From: Gallaecimonas xiamenensis 3-C-1
GTDB taxonomy: Bacteria > Pseudomonadota > Gammaproteobacteria > Enterobacterales > Gallaecimonadaceae
Direction of reading: 5' to 3'
NCBI RefSeq assembly: GCF_000299915.1
Contig: NZ_AMRI01000007.1
Location: forward strand, 62,001-126,000
Length of the DNA: 64,000 nucleotides
Shown here: positions 28,858 to 38,280 of the stretch, piece by piece
How positions within the stretch are numbered: the stretch's first letter is position 1
Layout of the letters: every line of letters begins with the position of its first letter
Position numbers and translations under genes: made by a program
The notes under the pieces: model-generated
The model's input: only the letters and a program-made list of their open reading frames with translations
Database searches by the model: none
What the model was told of the DNA's origin: nothing

Positions 28858-29273
28858 TGCCCCAGACCGTTATTGCATTTGACCACGGAGCCAAAAGCAT
28901 CGGCGTGGCCGTGGGCCAGGACGTGACCGGCTCGGCCCAGCCTTTGGCCGCCATCAAGGCGGTGGATGGCCAGCCCAATTGGGAGCTGGTGGAAAAGGTG
29001 CTTAAGGAGTGGCAGCCCGACCTGCTGGTGGTGGGCCTGCCGCTCAACATGGATGGCACCGAACAGAACACCACGGCCTCAGCCAAGAAATTTGCCGGGC
29101 GCCTTCATGGCCGCTTTGGCCTTGAGGTAATGACCCAGGACGAGCGCCTGACCACGGCCTCGGCCAAGGAATGGCTCTTTGAAAACGGCGGTTACAGCGC
29201 CTTGGAAAAGGGCAAGATTGATTCGGTGTCCGCCTGCCTTATTCTCGAGTCCTGGTTTGAAAGCCAGTACTGA
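28857..29273 (+). CDS. ruvX: RuvX/YqgF, Holliday-junction-resolvase-like nuclease
   Basis: RNase H-fold nuclease family, implicated in 16S rRNA 5'-end processing. 138 aa. [17 protein letters not shown] carries the first acidic residue; [30 protein letters not shown] and the final [14 protein letters not shown] with the last aspartate are all in place. The ATG at 28857 shares its A with the algH stop. Followed by a strong terminator. Confidence 0.95.
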   Translation: MPQTVIAFDHGAKSIGVAVGQDVTGSAQPLAAIKAVDGQPNWELVEKVLKEWQPDLLVVGLPLNMDGTEQNTTASAKKFAGRLHGRFGLEVMTQDERLTTASAKEWLFENGGYSALEKGKIDSVSACLILESWFESQY

Positions 29274-29282
29274 GTCCCCTTG

Positions 29283-29310
29283 AAAAAGGCGCCCTTGGGG
29301 CGCCTTTTTT
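29283..29310. terminator. Bidirectional terminator ruvX / chitinase
   Basis: GGCGCCC (29288-29294), loop TTG, GGGCGCC (29298-29304), with A5 and T6 on the flanks; it abuts the chitinase stop codon. Confidence 0.92.
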
Positions 29311-29311
29311 G

Positions 29312-32300
29312 TCAGTAGCTACAGACTTGGGTCCAGTCACTGCTGCCCGGTGTGGCCTGGGTCCACCATTTGGCCTGCCAGACCGTGGCGCTGTGGGTCA
29401 TCCGGTCGCCCTGGTTGGCATGGTCAGGGTTGCCGGCCCAGTCCAGCTGGGGCCAATTGGGATAGGCCGGGTAACTGGCCGGGTCCACCCCTTGAGCGGC
29501 GCAGTCGCCGGAACCGGTGCCGCCGTCGCCATCACCACCATCATTGCCGCCGCCCAGCACCGCCTCAGGCAGGACGGGGAAATCCGCTTTGAGGCCCAGG
29601 GTTTGCCCGGCCACCTCGATGCGTACCCCAGAAGGCACGCCGGCGGCGGGCAGGTAGTAGACCAGGGCCACGTCCACCGACGCCCCCGGCGCCAGGGTCT
29701 GCCAGGCCGGCAGGGTCAGGGCCACCTGGTGAAAGTCCTGCTCGTTGCTGATGCCTTCGGAGTTGTCGTTGCCGCCGCTCTGGGTCACCGCCAGCCCCAT
29801 ACCGCTTTGGTCACTGATGGTATCGGAGGTGGAGGTGGGCACCAGGAAGCTGACCTTGGCCCCGCCCGGCAGGGTTTGGCTGGAATGGTTGGTCAGGGTC
29901 AGGGTGGGGTTGATGGGGTAGTTGGCGTCGCCGTCCTTGAAGCCGGACAGGGCCAGGGCCAGATCCAACTGGGCAGCCGGGGCGGCCAGGTCGTTCTGGG
30001 CCAGGTTGGCCGGGGCGGCGTTGGCAAAGCGGTTGTAGGCCAGGGTGGTGAGGGTGTCCCCTGGGCCATACTCGTTCTTGGCCGCGTCAAAGGCGTAGTC
30101 CCCGGCCATTTCCCAGAACATCACGCCCCCCAGGCCCCGCTGCACTACGTAGTCGAGCTTGGCGGCCATGGACTGCTCGTCCTCGGTGGACAGGAACACC
30201 TTCTTCTGTTCGTTCCACAGCCAAGGAGCCTTGGCGACATTGTCGTAATAGCGGACATATTGCCCTGTTATCACATCCGCCGCTTTGGCCGGGTCCAACC
30301 CAAACAGGCTGCCGTAGCTGGGCATGGTGTCGATGCCCAGTTCCTGGGCATGGAGCAGGTTCAAGGCATGCCAAAGGGGCATGGTGCCGCCGCCTATTTC
30401 GCTGCCCTGCAGATCTTCGTCGTGCCAGATGTTGTCTATGCCCTCGGCGCCGTAGCCGCAACCGACAGTGCCGGTACCGGTGCCGGGCTGGCAGTCGCTC
30501 TGGTTAGGCAACGCCGCCTTGCCCCCAAGGCCGTGGTCACCGCCGGTGACGCTTTGCCAGCCACGGGTGTAGTAAGGCACGCCGATGTTGATCTTGCCGG
30601 CAGCCAGGGCGCCCCTGAAGTAATGGGCTCCCCAGGCGGCATTGAGGTAACCGATACCCCCGAACTGGGCCTGGTTGTAGACCCCCCAGTAGGCCAGCTC
30701 CGCATCCTGGTTGTTATCGAACAGGGCGGCGTTATGGCCCACGAAGTGGTTCCAGGCACCGTGGAAGTCGTAACTCATCAGGTTGACGTAATCGAGGTAC
30801 TGGGTGACCTGGAAGTTCTCCATGCCCCGCAGCAGATAGGCCGAGGCCGGAGAAGCGATGGTCAGCATGTAACGGCGGCCGTCGCTGCTGCCGGCGGCAT
30901 CCAGCTTGTCACGCAGCTTTTTCATCAGCACCACGTAGTTGGCAAAGAGGGTGCTGCGACAGGCGTTGGACAGGGCGAAATCATTGGGGTTGCCCGCGTC
31001 CTTCATGGAAGTGGGGTATTCGTAGTCGATATCGACCCCGTCAAAACCGTACTGGCGGATAAAGGCCACCGCCGAGTCGGCAAAGGTCTCGATACCGCTG
31101 TTGTTAACCGAACAGTCGGCCTTGGTGGTCATGGGGTAGAAGCCGCCGGTGTCGGCCCAGCCCCCCACCGAGATCAGGGTTTTGACGTCGGGGTATTGCT
31201 TCTTGAACTTGTTGAGCAGGTTGAAGTGGCCACTGTAGCTGTAGGCCGGGTCCATCTCGGCTCCTGCCACCCCGGGCCAGGTCATGTTGGTGGCGGCGTC
31301 ATCCACCCGCAGCTGGTAGCTCTGCTCATCGATGCCGGCAAAGGCGTAGTTGATGTGGGTGACCTTGCTCCAGGGAATATCCGGCACCAGGAAGGCCGGC
31401 AGGCCATTCTTGCCGGTACGCCAGGAGGTAAAATAGCCGATGACCCGGCGACCATGGTCGTCCCCCATGCATTCCTGGCCGTCGGCCTTGTAGATCTGGG
31501 TGATATCACAGGACAGATTGCCGCCGGTGGGGGGCGGGGTGGCCTCTACTACTTGCACCGCCACAACGGCCGACTGGCCCTCCAGGCCCTGGCTGTCGGT
31601 GGCCTTGAGTTGCAGCTGCGCCTGGCCAAGGGCGGACGGAGTAAAGGCCAACTGCCAGGGAGCGCTGGTGTCGGTGGCCACCAGGGCGCCGTCCAGGTAC
31701 AGGCTGACGCTGTCCACATCGTCGTTGGCGTCACTGACTTGGGCCGACACCCAGGCCTGTTGCCCCAGGGTCAGGTTGGCACCGGCAGCCGGACTTTGAA
31801 TGCTGACTTGCGGCGCTTCAGGCGGCTGGGGTGCCGTCACCATGACAGTGGCGCTGGTCTCGGCCAGGACGACACCGCTGTCATCCACGGCCTCGAGGCG
31901 AATGCTGTGGCTGCCAAGGCTGGCCGCTGGCCAACTCAGCTGCCAGGGGGCGGCACTGACTTCCCCCAGCAAGGTGCCGTCCACCAGGATGCGCAGCAGT
32001 GCCGGGGCCGGGCCGTCAAAGCCGGCCACTATGGCCAGGGTGCTGCCCTGCTCTATGGTGGCGCCGTCGGCGGGGCTGGCCAGGGTCAGGCCGGGGTCGG
32101 TACTGCCCCCGTCTTGGTAAAGGGTCCAGGCGTCCTGCCAACTGGCCCCGGTGCCCGGCGCATAATGGTAGGCACTGCCGGAACACCAGCCCGAATAGGG
32201 CCATTCCCGGCATTGGTAAAGGCTGCCGCCGTTACTGACGATGTCGCCGGCGCTGTAGCTTTGCCCTTCCTGGTAGGCCGGATAGCTGGCCGCCAGGCCC

Positions 32301-32359
32301 GGCGCACTGGCCAGGGCCGCCAGCAAGGCCATGGCCGCCAGTGGATGATGGTTCTGCAT
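29312..32359 (-). CDS. Secreted multi-domain chitinase (GH18)
   Basis: Extracellular endochitinase of 1015 aa. In order: signal peptide (to about 24); a chitin-binding module (CBM5/12-type) with YPAYQEGQSYSAGDIVSNGGSLY; two Ig-like modules starting DPGLTLASPADGATIEQGS and APQVSIQSPAAGANL; the GH18 barrel from about 300, with DGVDIDYEYP (about 438-447) carrying the DxxDxDxE catalytic signature and LMSYDFHGAW; an Ig/CBM-like domain of uncertain family (about 790-900); and a C-terminal chitin-binding module rich in Trp (WPQLDW, WQAKWWTQ). AGAGGGAAG precedes the ATG. A NagR-type operator lies 40-57 bases upstream, so it is probably induced with the nag locus. Confidence 0.95.
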   Translation of the reverse strand: MQNHHPLAAMALLAALASAPGLAASYPAYQEGQSYSAGDIVSNGGSLYQCREWPYSGWCSGSAYHYAPGTGASWQDAWTLYQDGGSTDPGLTLASPADGATIEQGSTLAIVAGFDGPAPALLRILVDGTLLGEVSAAPWQLSWPAASLGSHSIRLEAVDDSGVVLAETSATVMVTAPQPPEAPQVSIQSPAAGANLTLGQQAWVSAQVSDANDDVDSVSLYLDGALVATDTSAPWQLAFTPSALGQAQLQLKATDSQGLEGQSAVVAVQVVEATPPPTGGNLSCDITQIYKADGQECMGDDHGRRVIGYFTSWRTGKNGLPAFLVPDIPWSKVTHINYAFAGIDEQSYQLRVDDAATNMTWPGVAGAEMDPAYSYSGHFNLLNKFKKQYPDVKTLISVGGWADTGGFYPMTTKADCSVNNSGIETFADSAVAFIRQYGFDGVDIDYEYPTSMKDAGNPNDFALSNACRSTLFANYVVLMKKLRDKLDAAGSSDGRRYMLTIASPASAYLLRGMENFQVTQYLDYVNLMSYDFHGAWNHFVGHNAALFDNNQDAELAYWGVYNQAQFGGIGYLNAAWGAHYFRGALAAGKINIGVPYYTRGWQSVTGGDHGLGGKAALPNQSDCQPGTGTGTVGCGYGAEGIDNIWHDEDLQGSEIGGGTMPLWHALNLLHAQELGIDTMPSYGSLFGLDPAKAADVITGQYVRYYDNVAKAPWLWNEQKKVFLSTEDEQSMAAKLDYVVQRGLGGVMFWEMAGDYAFDAAKNEYGPGDTLTTLAYNRFANAAPANLAQNDLAAPAAQLDLALALSGFKDGDANYPINPTLTLTNHSSQTLPGGAKVSFLVPTSTSDTISDQSGMGLAVTQSGGNDNSEGISNEQDFHQVALTLPAWQTLAPGASVDVALVYYLPAAGVPSGVRIEVAGQTLGLKADFPVLPEAVLGGGNDGGDGDGGTGSGDCAAQGVDPASYPAYPNWPQLDWAGNPDHANQGDRMTHSATVWQAKWWTQATPGSSDWTQVCSY

Positions 32360-32398
32360 TTGTCTTCCCTCTTCTTCGTGTGAATACAGGGCCGCACA

Positions 32399-32416
32399 GG
32401 TGACAACGCTGTCATT
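32399..32416. promoter_or_regulatory. NagR-type operator upstream of the chitinase
   Basis: GGTGACAACGCTGTCATT: arms TGACA (32401-32405) and TGTCA (32410-32414) around ACGC. The 15-base core is identical to that of the site before the TonB receptor at 53551-53568. It fits the palindrome I recall for the LacI-family GlcNAc regulator NagR in Shewanella. Confidence 0.75.
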
Positions 32417-32563
32417 ACCAACACAAAAAAAAGCGCTTACTTCGCCACGCTCCCGGATACCGGCTTTCTCGCCGGCTCACCCAGCCCGCCCTCGGATGAA
32501 GGCTTTAGCAGTATAGGAAGGGTTTTGCCTTTGTAACAAAGCAGAAACAGATGCAGAGGCAGG

Positions 32564-32596
32564 CAATGTGCCCAAGGTATGACCTTGGGCACATTG
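32564..32596 (-). terminator. Long perfect hairpin after pilU
   Basis: CAATGTGCCCAAGGT (32564-32578), 3-base loop, ACCTTGGGCACATTG (32582-32596): perfect 15-bp arms beginning five bases past the pilU stop. There is no T-run on either strand, so it may be an RNA-stabilising or Rho-linked 3' structure instead of a classical terminator. Confidence 0.6.
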
Positions 32597-32600
32597 GCAC

Positions 32601-33713
32601 TTAGGGCCTGTCGATGGTGACGTTGTCCAGAGAGGTGGTTTTGCCGGTTTCGTTCTGGCTGAGCTTGATCATCAGGCGCAGATCGTTGGGGGAATCGGCA
32701 TGGTGCAGGGCGTCGGCGTAGCTGATCTCGCCCTTGGCATAGAGCTCGAACAAGGCCCTGTCGAAGGTCAGCATACCCAGCTCACGGGAGCGCTCCATGG
32801 TGTCTTTGAGCAGGTGGATATCCCCTTTGCGGATCTGCTCCGACGCCAACGGCGAGTGCAGCAGGATCTCGGTGGCCACCACCCGGCCACTGCCGTCACG
32901 CTTGGGCACCAGCTGCTGGGCCACTATGGCCTTGAGGTTAAGGCTCATGTCGAACAGGAACTGCTCGTGCTTTTCCTTTGGCACCAAGTGCAGCACCCGC
33001 TCCAAAGCCTGGTTGGCGTTATTGGCGTGCAGGGTCGCCATACAGAGGTGGCCTGTTTCGGCGAAGGCCAGGGCAAATTCCATGGTTTCCTGGGAGCGGA
33101 TCTCCCCCAGCAAGATCACGTCCGGCGCCTGGCGCAGACTGTTTTTCAGGGCCACGTCAAAAGACTCGCAGTCGATGCCCACTTCCCGCTGGGTGATGAT
33201 GCAACGCTTGTGCTCGTGGACGAATTCGATGGGGTCTTCGATGGTAACGATATGGCCCCGGCTGTTGTCGTTGCGGTGCCCTATCATGGCCGCCAAGGAG
33301 GTGGATTTACCGGTACCTGTGGCCCCCACCATCAACACCAAGCCGCGCTTGGTCATGACGATGTCTTTGAGGATGGGAGGCAGGTTCAGCTCCTCTATGG
33401 TGGGGATCTCGGTCTGGATACGGCGCAGCACCATGCCGGCGGCGTCACGCTGGGTGAACACCGATACCCTAAAGCGCCCTATACCCTTGGCGGCAATGGC
33501 GAAGTTGGCGTCCTTGTGGGCCCGAAACTCCCCCAGTTGCCTCTCGTTCATCACGCTTTCCACCATGGCCTTGGCCTCGGGGGTGGACAGGCGCTGGTCG
33601 GCCACCGGGCGGATCTCGCCGTTGACCTTGACACAGGGCGGCAGCCCGGAGGTGATGAAAAGATCCGACGCGTTCAGCTCGGTCATGCGTTGCAGCAGGC
33701 TTTTCATGTCCAT
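32601..33713 (-). CDS. pilU: Type IV pilus retraction ATPase PilU
   Basis: PilT-dependent accessory hexameric ATPase for pilus retraction at the inner membrane. 370 aa. MDMKSLLQRMTELNASDLFI, Walker A in VGATGTGKST, IVTIEDPIEFVHEH, Walker B in VILLGEIRSQETM, and ATLHANNANQALERV. The variant ASDLFITSG and the longer C-terminus separate it from PilT. It starts ten bases after the pilT stop, forming a pilTU operon. A perfect 15-bp hairpin follows the stop. Confidence 0.95.
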   Translation of the reverse strand: MDMKSLLQRMTELNASDLFITSGLPPCVKVNGEIRPVADQRLSTPEAKAMVESVMNERQLGEFRAHKDANFAIAAKGIGRFRVSVFTQRDAAGMVLRRIQTEIPTIEELNLPPILKDIVMTKRGLVLMVGATGTGKSTSLAAMIGHRNDNSRGHIVTIEDPIEFVHEHKRCIITQREVGIDCESFDVALKNSLRQAPDVILLGEIRSQETMEFALAFAETGHLCMATLHANNANQALERVLHLVPKEKHEQFLFDMSLNLKAIVAQQLVPKRDGSGRVVATEILLHSPLASEQIRKGDIHLLKDTMERSRELGMLTFDRALFELYAKGEISYADALHHADSPNDLRLMIKLSQNETGKTTSLDNVTIDRP

Positions 33714-33723
33714 GGGACTGTCC

Positions 33724-34758
33724 TCAGAAGGCGTTCTTGTCTACCGCCTTGGCGCGGGCGTCGAGACGGTTGATGAGGTTGCGGCTCACCAGTTCTTTAA
33801 GGCACTGGTCCAGGGTCTGCATGCCGTGGGTCATACCGGTCTGGATGGCGGAATACATCTGGGCCACCTTGTCTTCGCGGATAAGGTTACGGATGGCCGG
33901 GGTGCCGATCATGATCTCATGGGCTGCGATACGGCCGCCGCCGGTCTTTTTCAGCAGGGTCTGGGAAATAACGGCCTGCAGGGATTCGGACAGCATGGAG
34001 CGGACCATGGACTTTTCGCCGGCCGGGAAGACGTCGATGATACGGTCAATGGTCTTGGCGGCGCTGCTGGTGTGCAGGGTGCCAAACACCAGGTGGCCGG
34101 TCTCGGCGGCGGTCAGGGCCAGGCGTATGGTTTCCAGGTCCCGCATCTCACCCACCAATACCACGTCCGGGTCTTCCCGCAGGGCCGAGCGCAGGGCGTT
34201 GGAGAAGCTGTGGGTGTCGCGGTGCACTTCCCGTTGGTTGATCAGGCACTTTTTGTTTTCATGCACGAATTCGATGGGGTCCTCGATGGTGAGGATATGG
34301 TCGTGACGGTTGTCGTTGACGTAGTCAATCATGGCCGCCAGGGTGGTGGATTTACCGGAGCCGGTGGGGCCGGTGACCAGCACCAGGCCACGGGGCTTGG
34401 TGACGATGTCCTTGAAGATAGCCGGGGCGCCCAACTGGTCCAGGGTCAGCACCTTGGAAGGAATGGTACGGAATACGGCGGCCGCACCACGGTTCTGGTT
34501 GTAGGCGTTGACACGAAAGCGCGCTACCCCGGGCACTTCGAAGGAGAAGTCCACCTCCAGGTGCTCTTCATATTCCTTGCGCTGCTTGTCGTTCATGATG
34601 TCGTAGATGAGCGAGTGCACTTCTTTGTGCTCAAGCGCCGGCAGGTTGATGCGGCGCACGTCACCGTCGACACGGATCATGGGCGGTACGCCCGCAGAGA
34701 TGTGCAAGTCAGAGGCATTGTGCTTGACGCTGAATGCCAGGAGTTCGGTAATATCCAT
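33724..34758 (-). CDS. pilT: Type IV pilus twitching motility ATPase PilT
   Basis: Hexameric motor that disassembles type IV pili, driving twitching, DNA uptake and surface sensing. 344 aa, exactly family-like. MDITELLAFSVKHNASDLHISAG, Walker A in TGPTGSGKST, ILTIEDPIEFVHEN, Asp-box region, Walker B in VVLVGEMRDLETI, GTLHTSSAAKTIDRI. The ATG at 34758 is chosen by homology; the frame runs on to 35178 through yggS and is not coding there. Divergent from yggS across 33 bases, a gene arrangement conserved in pseudomonads and vibrios. Confidence 0.97.
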   Translation of the reverse strand: MDITELLAFSVKHNASDLHISAGVPPMIRVDGDVRRINLPALEHKEVHSLIYDIMNDKQRKEYEEHLEVDFSFEVPGVARFRVNAYNQNRGAAAVFRTIPSKVLTLDQLGAPAIFKDIVTKPRGLVLVTGPTGSGKSTTLAAMIDYVNDNRHDHILTIEDPIEFVHENKKCLINQREVHRDTHSFSNALRSALREDPDVVLVGEMRDLETIRLALTAAETGHLVFGTLHTSSAAKTIDRIIDVFPAGEKSMVRSMLSESLQAVISQTLLKKTGGGRIAAHEIMIGTPAIRNLIREDKVAQMYSAIQTGMTHGMQTLDQCLKELVSRNLINRLDARAKAVDKNAF

Positions 34759-34791
34759 CTTGTTGTTATCACTCTTGAACTGCGGGCCAAC

Positions 34792-35472
34792 ATGACAACC
34801 ATAGCAGAACGACTGGGCGCCGCCGCCGGGCGCATCGCCAAGGCCGCCCAGGTTGCAGGCCGGGACCCGGATTCCATAACCTTGCTTGCGGTGAGCAAGC
34901 GTAAACCCCTCGAGGATGTGGTGGCTGCCCTGGCCCAAGGCCAGCAGGCCTTCGGTGAGAACTATGTGCAGGAAGGGGTGGAGAAGATCCAGGCCCTTGC
35001 CCAGCAACAGCCAGGGGCCCAGGTGCAATGGCATCTTATTGGTCCCCTCCAGTCCAACAAGACGGCGCAGGTGGCCCAGTATTTCGACTGGGTGCAGAGC
35101 ATTGACCGCGCCAAGATAGCCAAGCGCCTGAGCGAGCAGCGACCAGGCCACCTTAAACCCATCCAAATTTGCATACAAGTGAACATCAGTGGTGAAGAAA
35201 GTAAGTCAGGTGTTACCCCTGATGCCGTCCTTGCCCTGGCCGCCGACATCGCTGGGTTGCCCAACGTTCGCCTGCGGGGCCTGATGGCCATCGGCAGCGG
35301 CGCCCAGCAGGAGTTTCACAGCATGAAAGCCCTCTTCGATCAGCTCAAAGACAGCTTTCCCCAGGTAGACACATTGTCCATGGGGATGAGTGACGACTTG
35401 GAAGCGGCTATCATGGAGGGCGCCACACTGGTTCGCCTGGGTACCGCCATCTTCGGTGCCAGAACAAACTGA
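34792..35472 (+). CDS. yggS: YggS-family pyridoxal-phosphate homeostasis protein
   Basis: PLP-binding alanine-racemase-fold protein that keeps free PLP and amino-acid metabolism balanced. 226 aa. LLAVSKRKP carries the PLP lysine (K36); FGENYVQEGVEKI, WHLIGPLQSNK, QVNISGEESKSGV, LRGLMAIG and LSMGMSDDLEAAI are the family blocks. The ATG at 34792 is set by homology. It starts the yggS-proC-yggT-yggU operon. Confidence 0.96.
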   Translation: MTTIAERLGAAAGRIAKAAQVAGRDPDSITLLAVSKRKPLEDVVAALAQGQQAFGENYVQEGVEKIQALAQQQPGAQVQWHLIGPLQSNKTAQVAQYFDWVQSIDRAKIAKRLSEQRPGHLKPIQICIQVNISGEESKSGVTPDAVLALAADIAGLPNVRLRGLMAIGSGAQQEFHSMKALFDQLKDSFPQVDTLSMGMSDDLEAAIMEGATLVRLGTAIFGARTN

Positions 35473-35483
35473 AAAGGTTGAAC

Positions 35484-36299
35484 ATGGAACAAAAACGCAT
35501 TGCATTCATCGGCGCAGGCAACATGGCCGGCGCCATCATGGGCGGCCTGGTCGCCTCCGGTTATCCTGCCGAGCTCATCACCGCCTCCAACCGCTCTGAA
35601 GGCAAACTGGAAACCCTGGCCGAGGAATACGGCATTCACACCACCACCGACAACCTCAAGGCCGCCGACAGCGCCGACGTGGTGGTACTGGGGGTAAAAC
35701 CCAACATCATGGAAAAGGTGGTCAAAGAACTGGCCCACCTCAACGACGGTAAGCGTCTTTTTATCTCCATCGCTGCCGGCGTTACCCTGGCTCACTTTGA
35801 AGCCTGGTTCGGCGCTGCCGTGCCGCTGATCCGCACCATGCCCAACACCCCGTCCCTGGTGGGCTTGGGCATGACCGGCCTTTACGCCTCAGACAGCACC
35901 AACAAGGACGACAAGGCCATCAGCGACATGCTGATGCGGGCCGTGGGCAAAACCGCCTGGGTGAAAACCGAGGCCGAACTGGACCACATCATTGCCGTTG
36001 CCGGCTCAGCTCCCGCTTATTTCTTCCTCTTCATGGAGGCCATGGAAGCCAAGGCCATCGCCCTGGGCTTTGACGCCGTCACCGCCCGCGAGCTGGTGCA
36101 ACAGACTGCCAGCGGCGCCAGCGAAATGGTGCGGATGCGCGACATGCCCATTCGCGAGCTGCGCCGCCAGGTCACCTCCCCCGGCGGCACCACCGCCAAA
36201 GCCATCGAGTCCTTCCAGGGGGCCGGCCTTGACCGGCTGGTAAGCGACGCCATGGATGCCGCCATCCAGCGCGCCCGTGAAATGGCCAAGGAGCTTTGA
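35484..36299 (+). CDS. proC: Pyrroline-5-carboxylate reductase
   Basis: Last step of proline synthesis: NAD(P)H reduction of pyrroline-5-carboxylate. 271 aa. Rossmann motif [52 protein letters not shown], and [13 protein letters not shown]. The ATG at 35484 follows AAAAGGTTG. Eleven bases separate it from yggS, and its stop overlaps the yggT start (TGATG). Confidence 0.97.
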   Translation: MEQKRIAFIGAGNMAGAIMGGLVASGYPAELITASNRSEGKLETLAEEYGIHTTTDNLKAADSADVVVLGVKPNIMEKVVKELAHLNDGKRLFISIAAGVTLAHFEAWFGAAVPLIRTMPNTPSLVGLGMTGLYASDSTNKDDKAISDMLMRAVGKTAWVKTEAELDHIIAVAGSAPAYFFLFMEAMEAKAIALGFDAVTARELVQQTASGASEMVRMRDMPIRELRRQVTSPGGTTAKAIESFQGAGLDRLVSDAMDAAIQRAREMAKEL

Positions 36300-36844
36300 T
36301 GAACCCCTTTGTTTTCCTTATCAACACCCTGTTCGATCTCTACATCATGGTGGTGTTGCTGCGGGTTTGGCTGCAATGGGCCAGGGCCGATTTCTACAAT
36401 CCTTTCAGCCAGTTCGTGGTAAAGGCTACCCAGCCGGTGGTGCGCCCGCTGCGCCGGGTGATCCCGCCCATTGGCCCCATCGACACCGCCTCGGTGCTGT
36501 TCGCCCTGGTGCTGATCGCCGTCAAGCTGACCCTGCTGACCTTTATCGAAAAGGGAGTGGCCCCGGCGCTGGTGCCGCTGCTGATCGGTGCCCTGCTCAG
36601 CCTGGTCAGCACCGTCTTCCAGCTGATCATCTATGTGGTCTTTGCCGGCGTGATACTGTCCTGGATCATCCAGGGCTACCACCCGGTGGCGGCCGCCCTG
36701 TTCCAGCTGACCGAGCCCATGCTCAGGCCCATACGCCGTATCCTGCCCAACATGGGCGGCCTGGACCTGTCCCCCATGGTGCTGCTGATCGGGCTTTATT
36801 TTATCCGTTACCTTATCGCCTACCTGACCGGCATTTCGGTCTGA
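36299..36844 (+). CDS. yggT: YggT-family integral membrane protein
   Basis: A 181-residue inner-membrane protein with two YGGT repeats. Each has hydrophobic pairs around a conserved motif: [23 protein letters not shown] in the first, [20 protein letters not shown] with [14 protein letters not shown] in the second. Role not firmly known; family members are linked to osmotic stress and cell-shape processes. Overlaps proC and yggU by one base each. Confidence 0.93.
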   Translation: MNPFVFLINTLFDLYIMVVLLRVWLQWARADFYNPFSQFVVKATQPVVRPLRRVIPPIGPIDTASVLFALVLIAVKLTLLTFIEKGVAPALVPLLIGALLSLVSTVFQLIIYVVFAGVILSWIIQGYHPVAAALFQLTEPMLRPIRRILPNMGGLDLSPMVLLIGLYFIRYLIAYLTGISV

Positions 36845-37131
36845 TGGCACCCTTTGAGTGGCAGGACCAGGATCTGGTCCTGCACCTTTATGTGCAGCCC
36901 AAAGCCAGTCGCGATGCCCTGCTGGGCCTGCATGGCGACGAGCTGAAACTGGCCATCACCGCGCCGCCGGTAGACGGCAAGGCCAATGAACACATCCGTA
37001 AATACCTGGCCAAGCAATGCAAGATCCCCAAAAGCCAGGTATTGATAGAAAAAGGGGAGCTGGGCCGCCACAAGAGAGTAAGACTACTTGGCCCCCTAAG
37101 CCCCCCAGCCGAATGGACTTGGCTTGAGTGA
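36844..37131 (+). CDS. yggU: YggU/DUF167 family protein
   Basis: A 95-residue basic protein of the conserved DUF167 family. [40 protein letters not shown] and [15 protein letters not shown] match the family throughout. No established function. The ATG at 36844 shares one base with the yggT stop; the same frame is open further upstream inside yggT but is not coding there. Confidence 0.92.
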   Translation: MAPFEWQDQDLVLHLYVQPKASRDALLGLHGDELKLAITAPPVDGKANEHIRKYLAKQCKIPKSQVLIEKGELGRHKRVRLLGPLSPPAEWTWLE

Positions 37132-37194
37132 CACTCGCAACCTGGCCGGTCTTATCCATACTAGAAGGCAGCCCGCCTGCCTACGGAGGCCACC

Positions 37195-37626
37195 ATGTTG
37201 ATGCGTAACGCTTTAACCGCCCTGCTTCTGACAGTGCTGGCCATGCCAGCCCTGGCCGAGCAGATGATGAAATTCGGCCACTATGAAGTGCACTACCAGG
37301 CCCTGCCCACCACCTTCCTGACACCGCAAATTGCCTCGACCTACCAGATTGAACGCAGCCGCTTTCGCGGCCTGGTCAATATCGCCGTACTGGACAGCGC
37401 CCAGGGCAAGCTGGCGGTGCCGGCCAGCCTGAGTGGCCAGGCCCGTAACCTGCTTGGCAATGTGATTGATCTGACATTCAGGGAGGTGCGGGAAGGCAAT
37501 GCCATCTACTACATCGCCACCCTGCCCTACAGCAACGAGGAGATGTTCCGCTTCAACGTCGACATCACCCCGCAAGGGGGCCAGCCCTTCACCTTGAAGT
37601 TCGAGCACAAGTTCTACGTGGACTGA
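37195..37626 (+). CDS. DUF4426 periplasmic protein
   Basis: A 143-residue exported protein. Signal peptide MRNALTALLLTVLAMPALA, then EQMMKFGHYEVHYQALPTTFLTP, GLVNIAVLD, and IYYIATLPYSNEEMFRFNVDI, ending in a beta-rich KFEHKFYVD. The pattern is that of DUF4426, found between yggU and rdgB in many marine gammaproteobacteria. Function unknown. GGAGG lies six bases before the ATG. Confidence 0.85.
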   Translation: MLMRNALTALLLTVLAMPALAEQMMKFGHYEVHYQALPTTFLTPQIASTYQIERSRFRGLVNIAVLDSAQGKLAVPASLSGQARNLLGNVIDLTFREVREGNAIYYIATLPYSNEEMFRFNVDITPQGGQPFTLKFEHKFYVD

Positions 37627-37689
37627 CTACCCCTGGGCGTGCCCAGGGCCGGGATGTGGTATAGTGGCGCCCCTTTTTATGGAGGCGCC

Positions 37690-38280
37690 ATGAGCAAGAT
37701 TGTCCTGGCCACCGGCAATGCCGGTAAGGTACGCGAGCTGGATGCCATGCTCGCCCCCCTGAAACTGCACGTTGTCGCCCAAAGCGAATACAAGGTGTCC
37801 GAGGTAGCGGAAACCGGTACCACCTTTGTGGAAAATGCCATCATCAAGGCTCGCCATGCCGCTCGTATCACAGGCCTGCCCGCCATCGCCGACGATTCCG
37901 GCCTGGTGGTGGATGCCCTGGGCGGGGCGCCGGGCATCTACTCTGCCCGCTACAGCGGCGAAGGCGCCACCGACGCTAAGAACATCGACAAGCTGCTGGC
38001 GGAAATGCAAGACCTGCCTGTGGACGCCCGCAGCGCCCGCTTTATCTGTTGCCTGGTGTACCTGCGCCATGCCGACGACCCCACCCCCATCATCTGTGAA
38101 GGGGCCTGGGAAGGCCGTATCGCCCGTGAAGCCTATGGTGAAGGCGGTTTCGGTTATGACCCGGTGTTCTACGTGCCAGCCCTGGGCAAAACCGCCGCCG
38201 AACTCAGCAAGGAAGAAAAGAACGCGGTCAGCCACCGTGGCCAGGCCTTAAAAGCCCTGATCGCCCGCCTCGAGGCCTGA
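37690..38280 (+). CDS. rdgB: Non-canonical purine NTP pyrophosphatase (ITPase)
   Basis: Removes dITP, ITP and XTP from the nucleotide pool. 196 aa. [67 protein letters not shown] and [11 protein letters not shown] are all present. The ATG at 37690 follows GGAGG; the frame is open from 37639. Its stop directly abuts hemW. Confidence 0.97.
   Translation: MSKIVLATGNAGKVRELDAMLAPLKLHVVAQSEYKVSEVAETGTTFVENAIIKARHAARITGLPAIADDSGLVVDALGGAPGIYSARYSGEGATDAKNIDKLLAEMQDLPVDARSARFICCLVYLRHADDPTPIICEGAWEGRIAREAYGEGGFGYDPVFYVPALGKTAAELSKEEKNAVSHRGQALKALIARLEA

Noticed and set aside
29309-32383. A 1024-codon open frame antisense to the chitinase
   Set aside because: The chitinase strand shows a signal peptide, GH18 catalytic motif and ribosome site. 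The opposite frame has no domain and is a by-product of GC-rich codon usage.
32797-35472. An 891-codon open frame on the plus strand through pilU and pilT into yggS
   Set aside because: Only its last 226 codons (from 34792) are yggS; the rest is antisense to pilTU.
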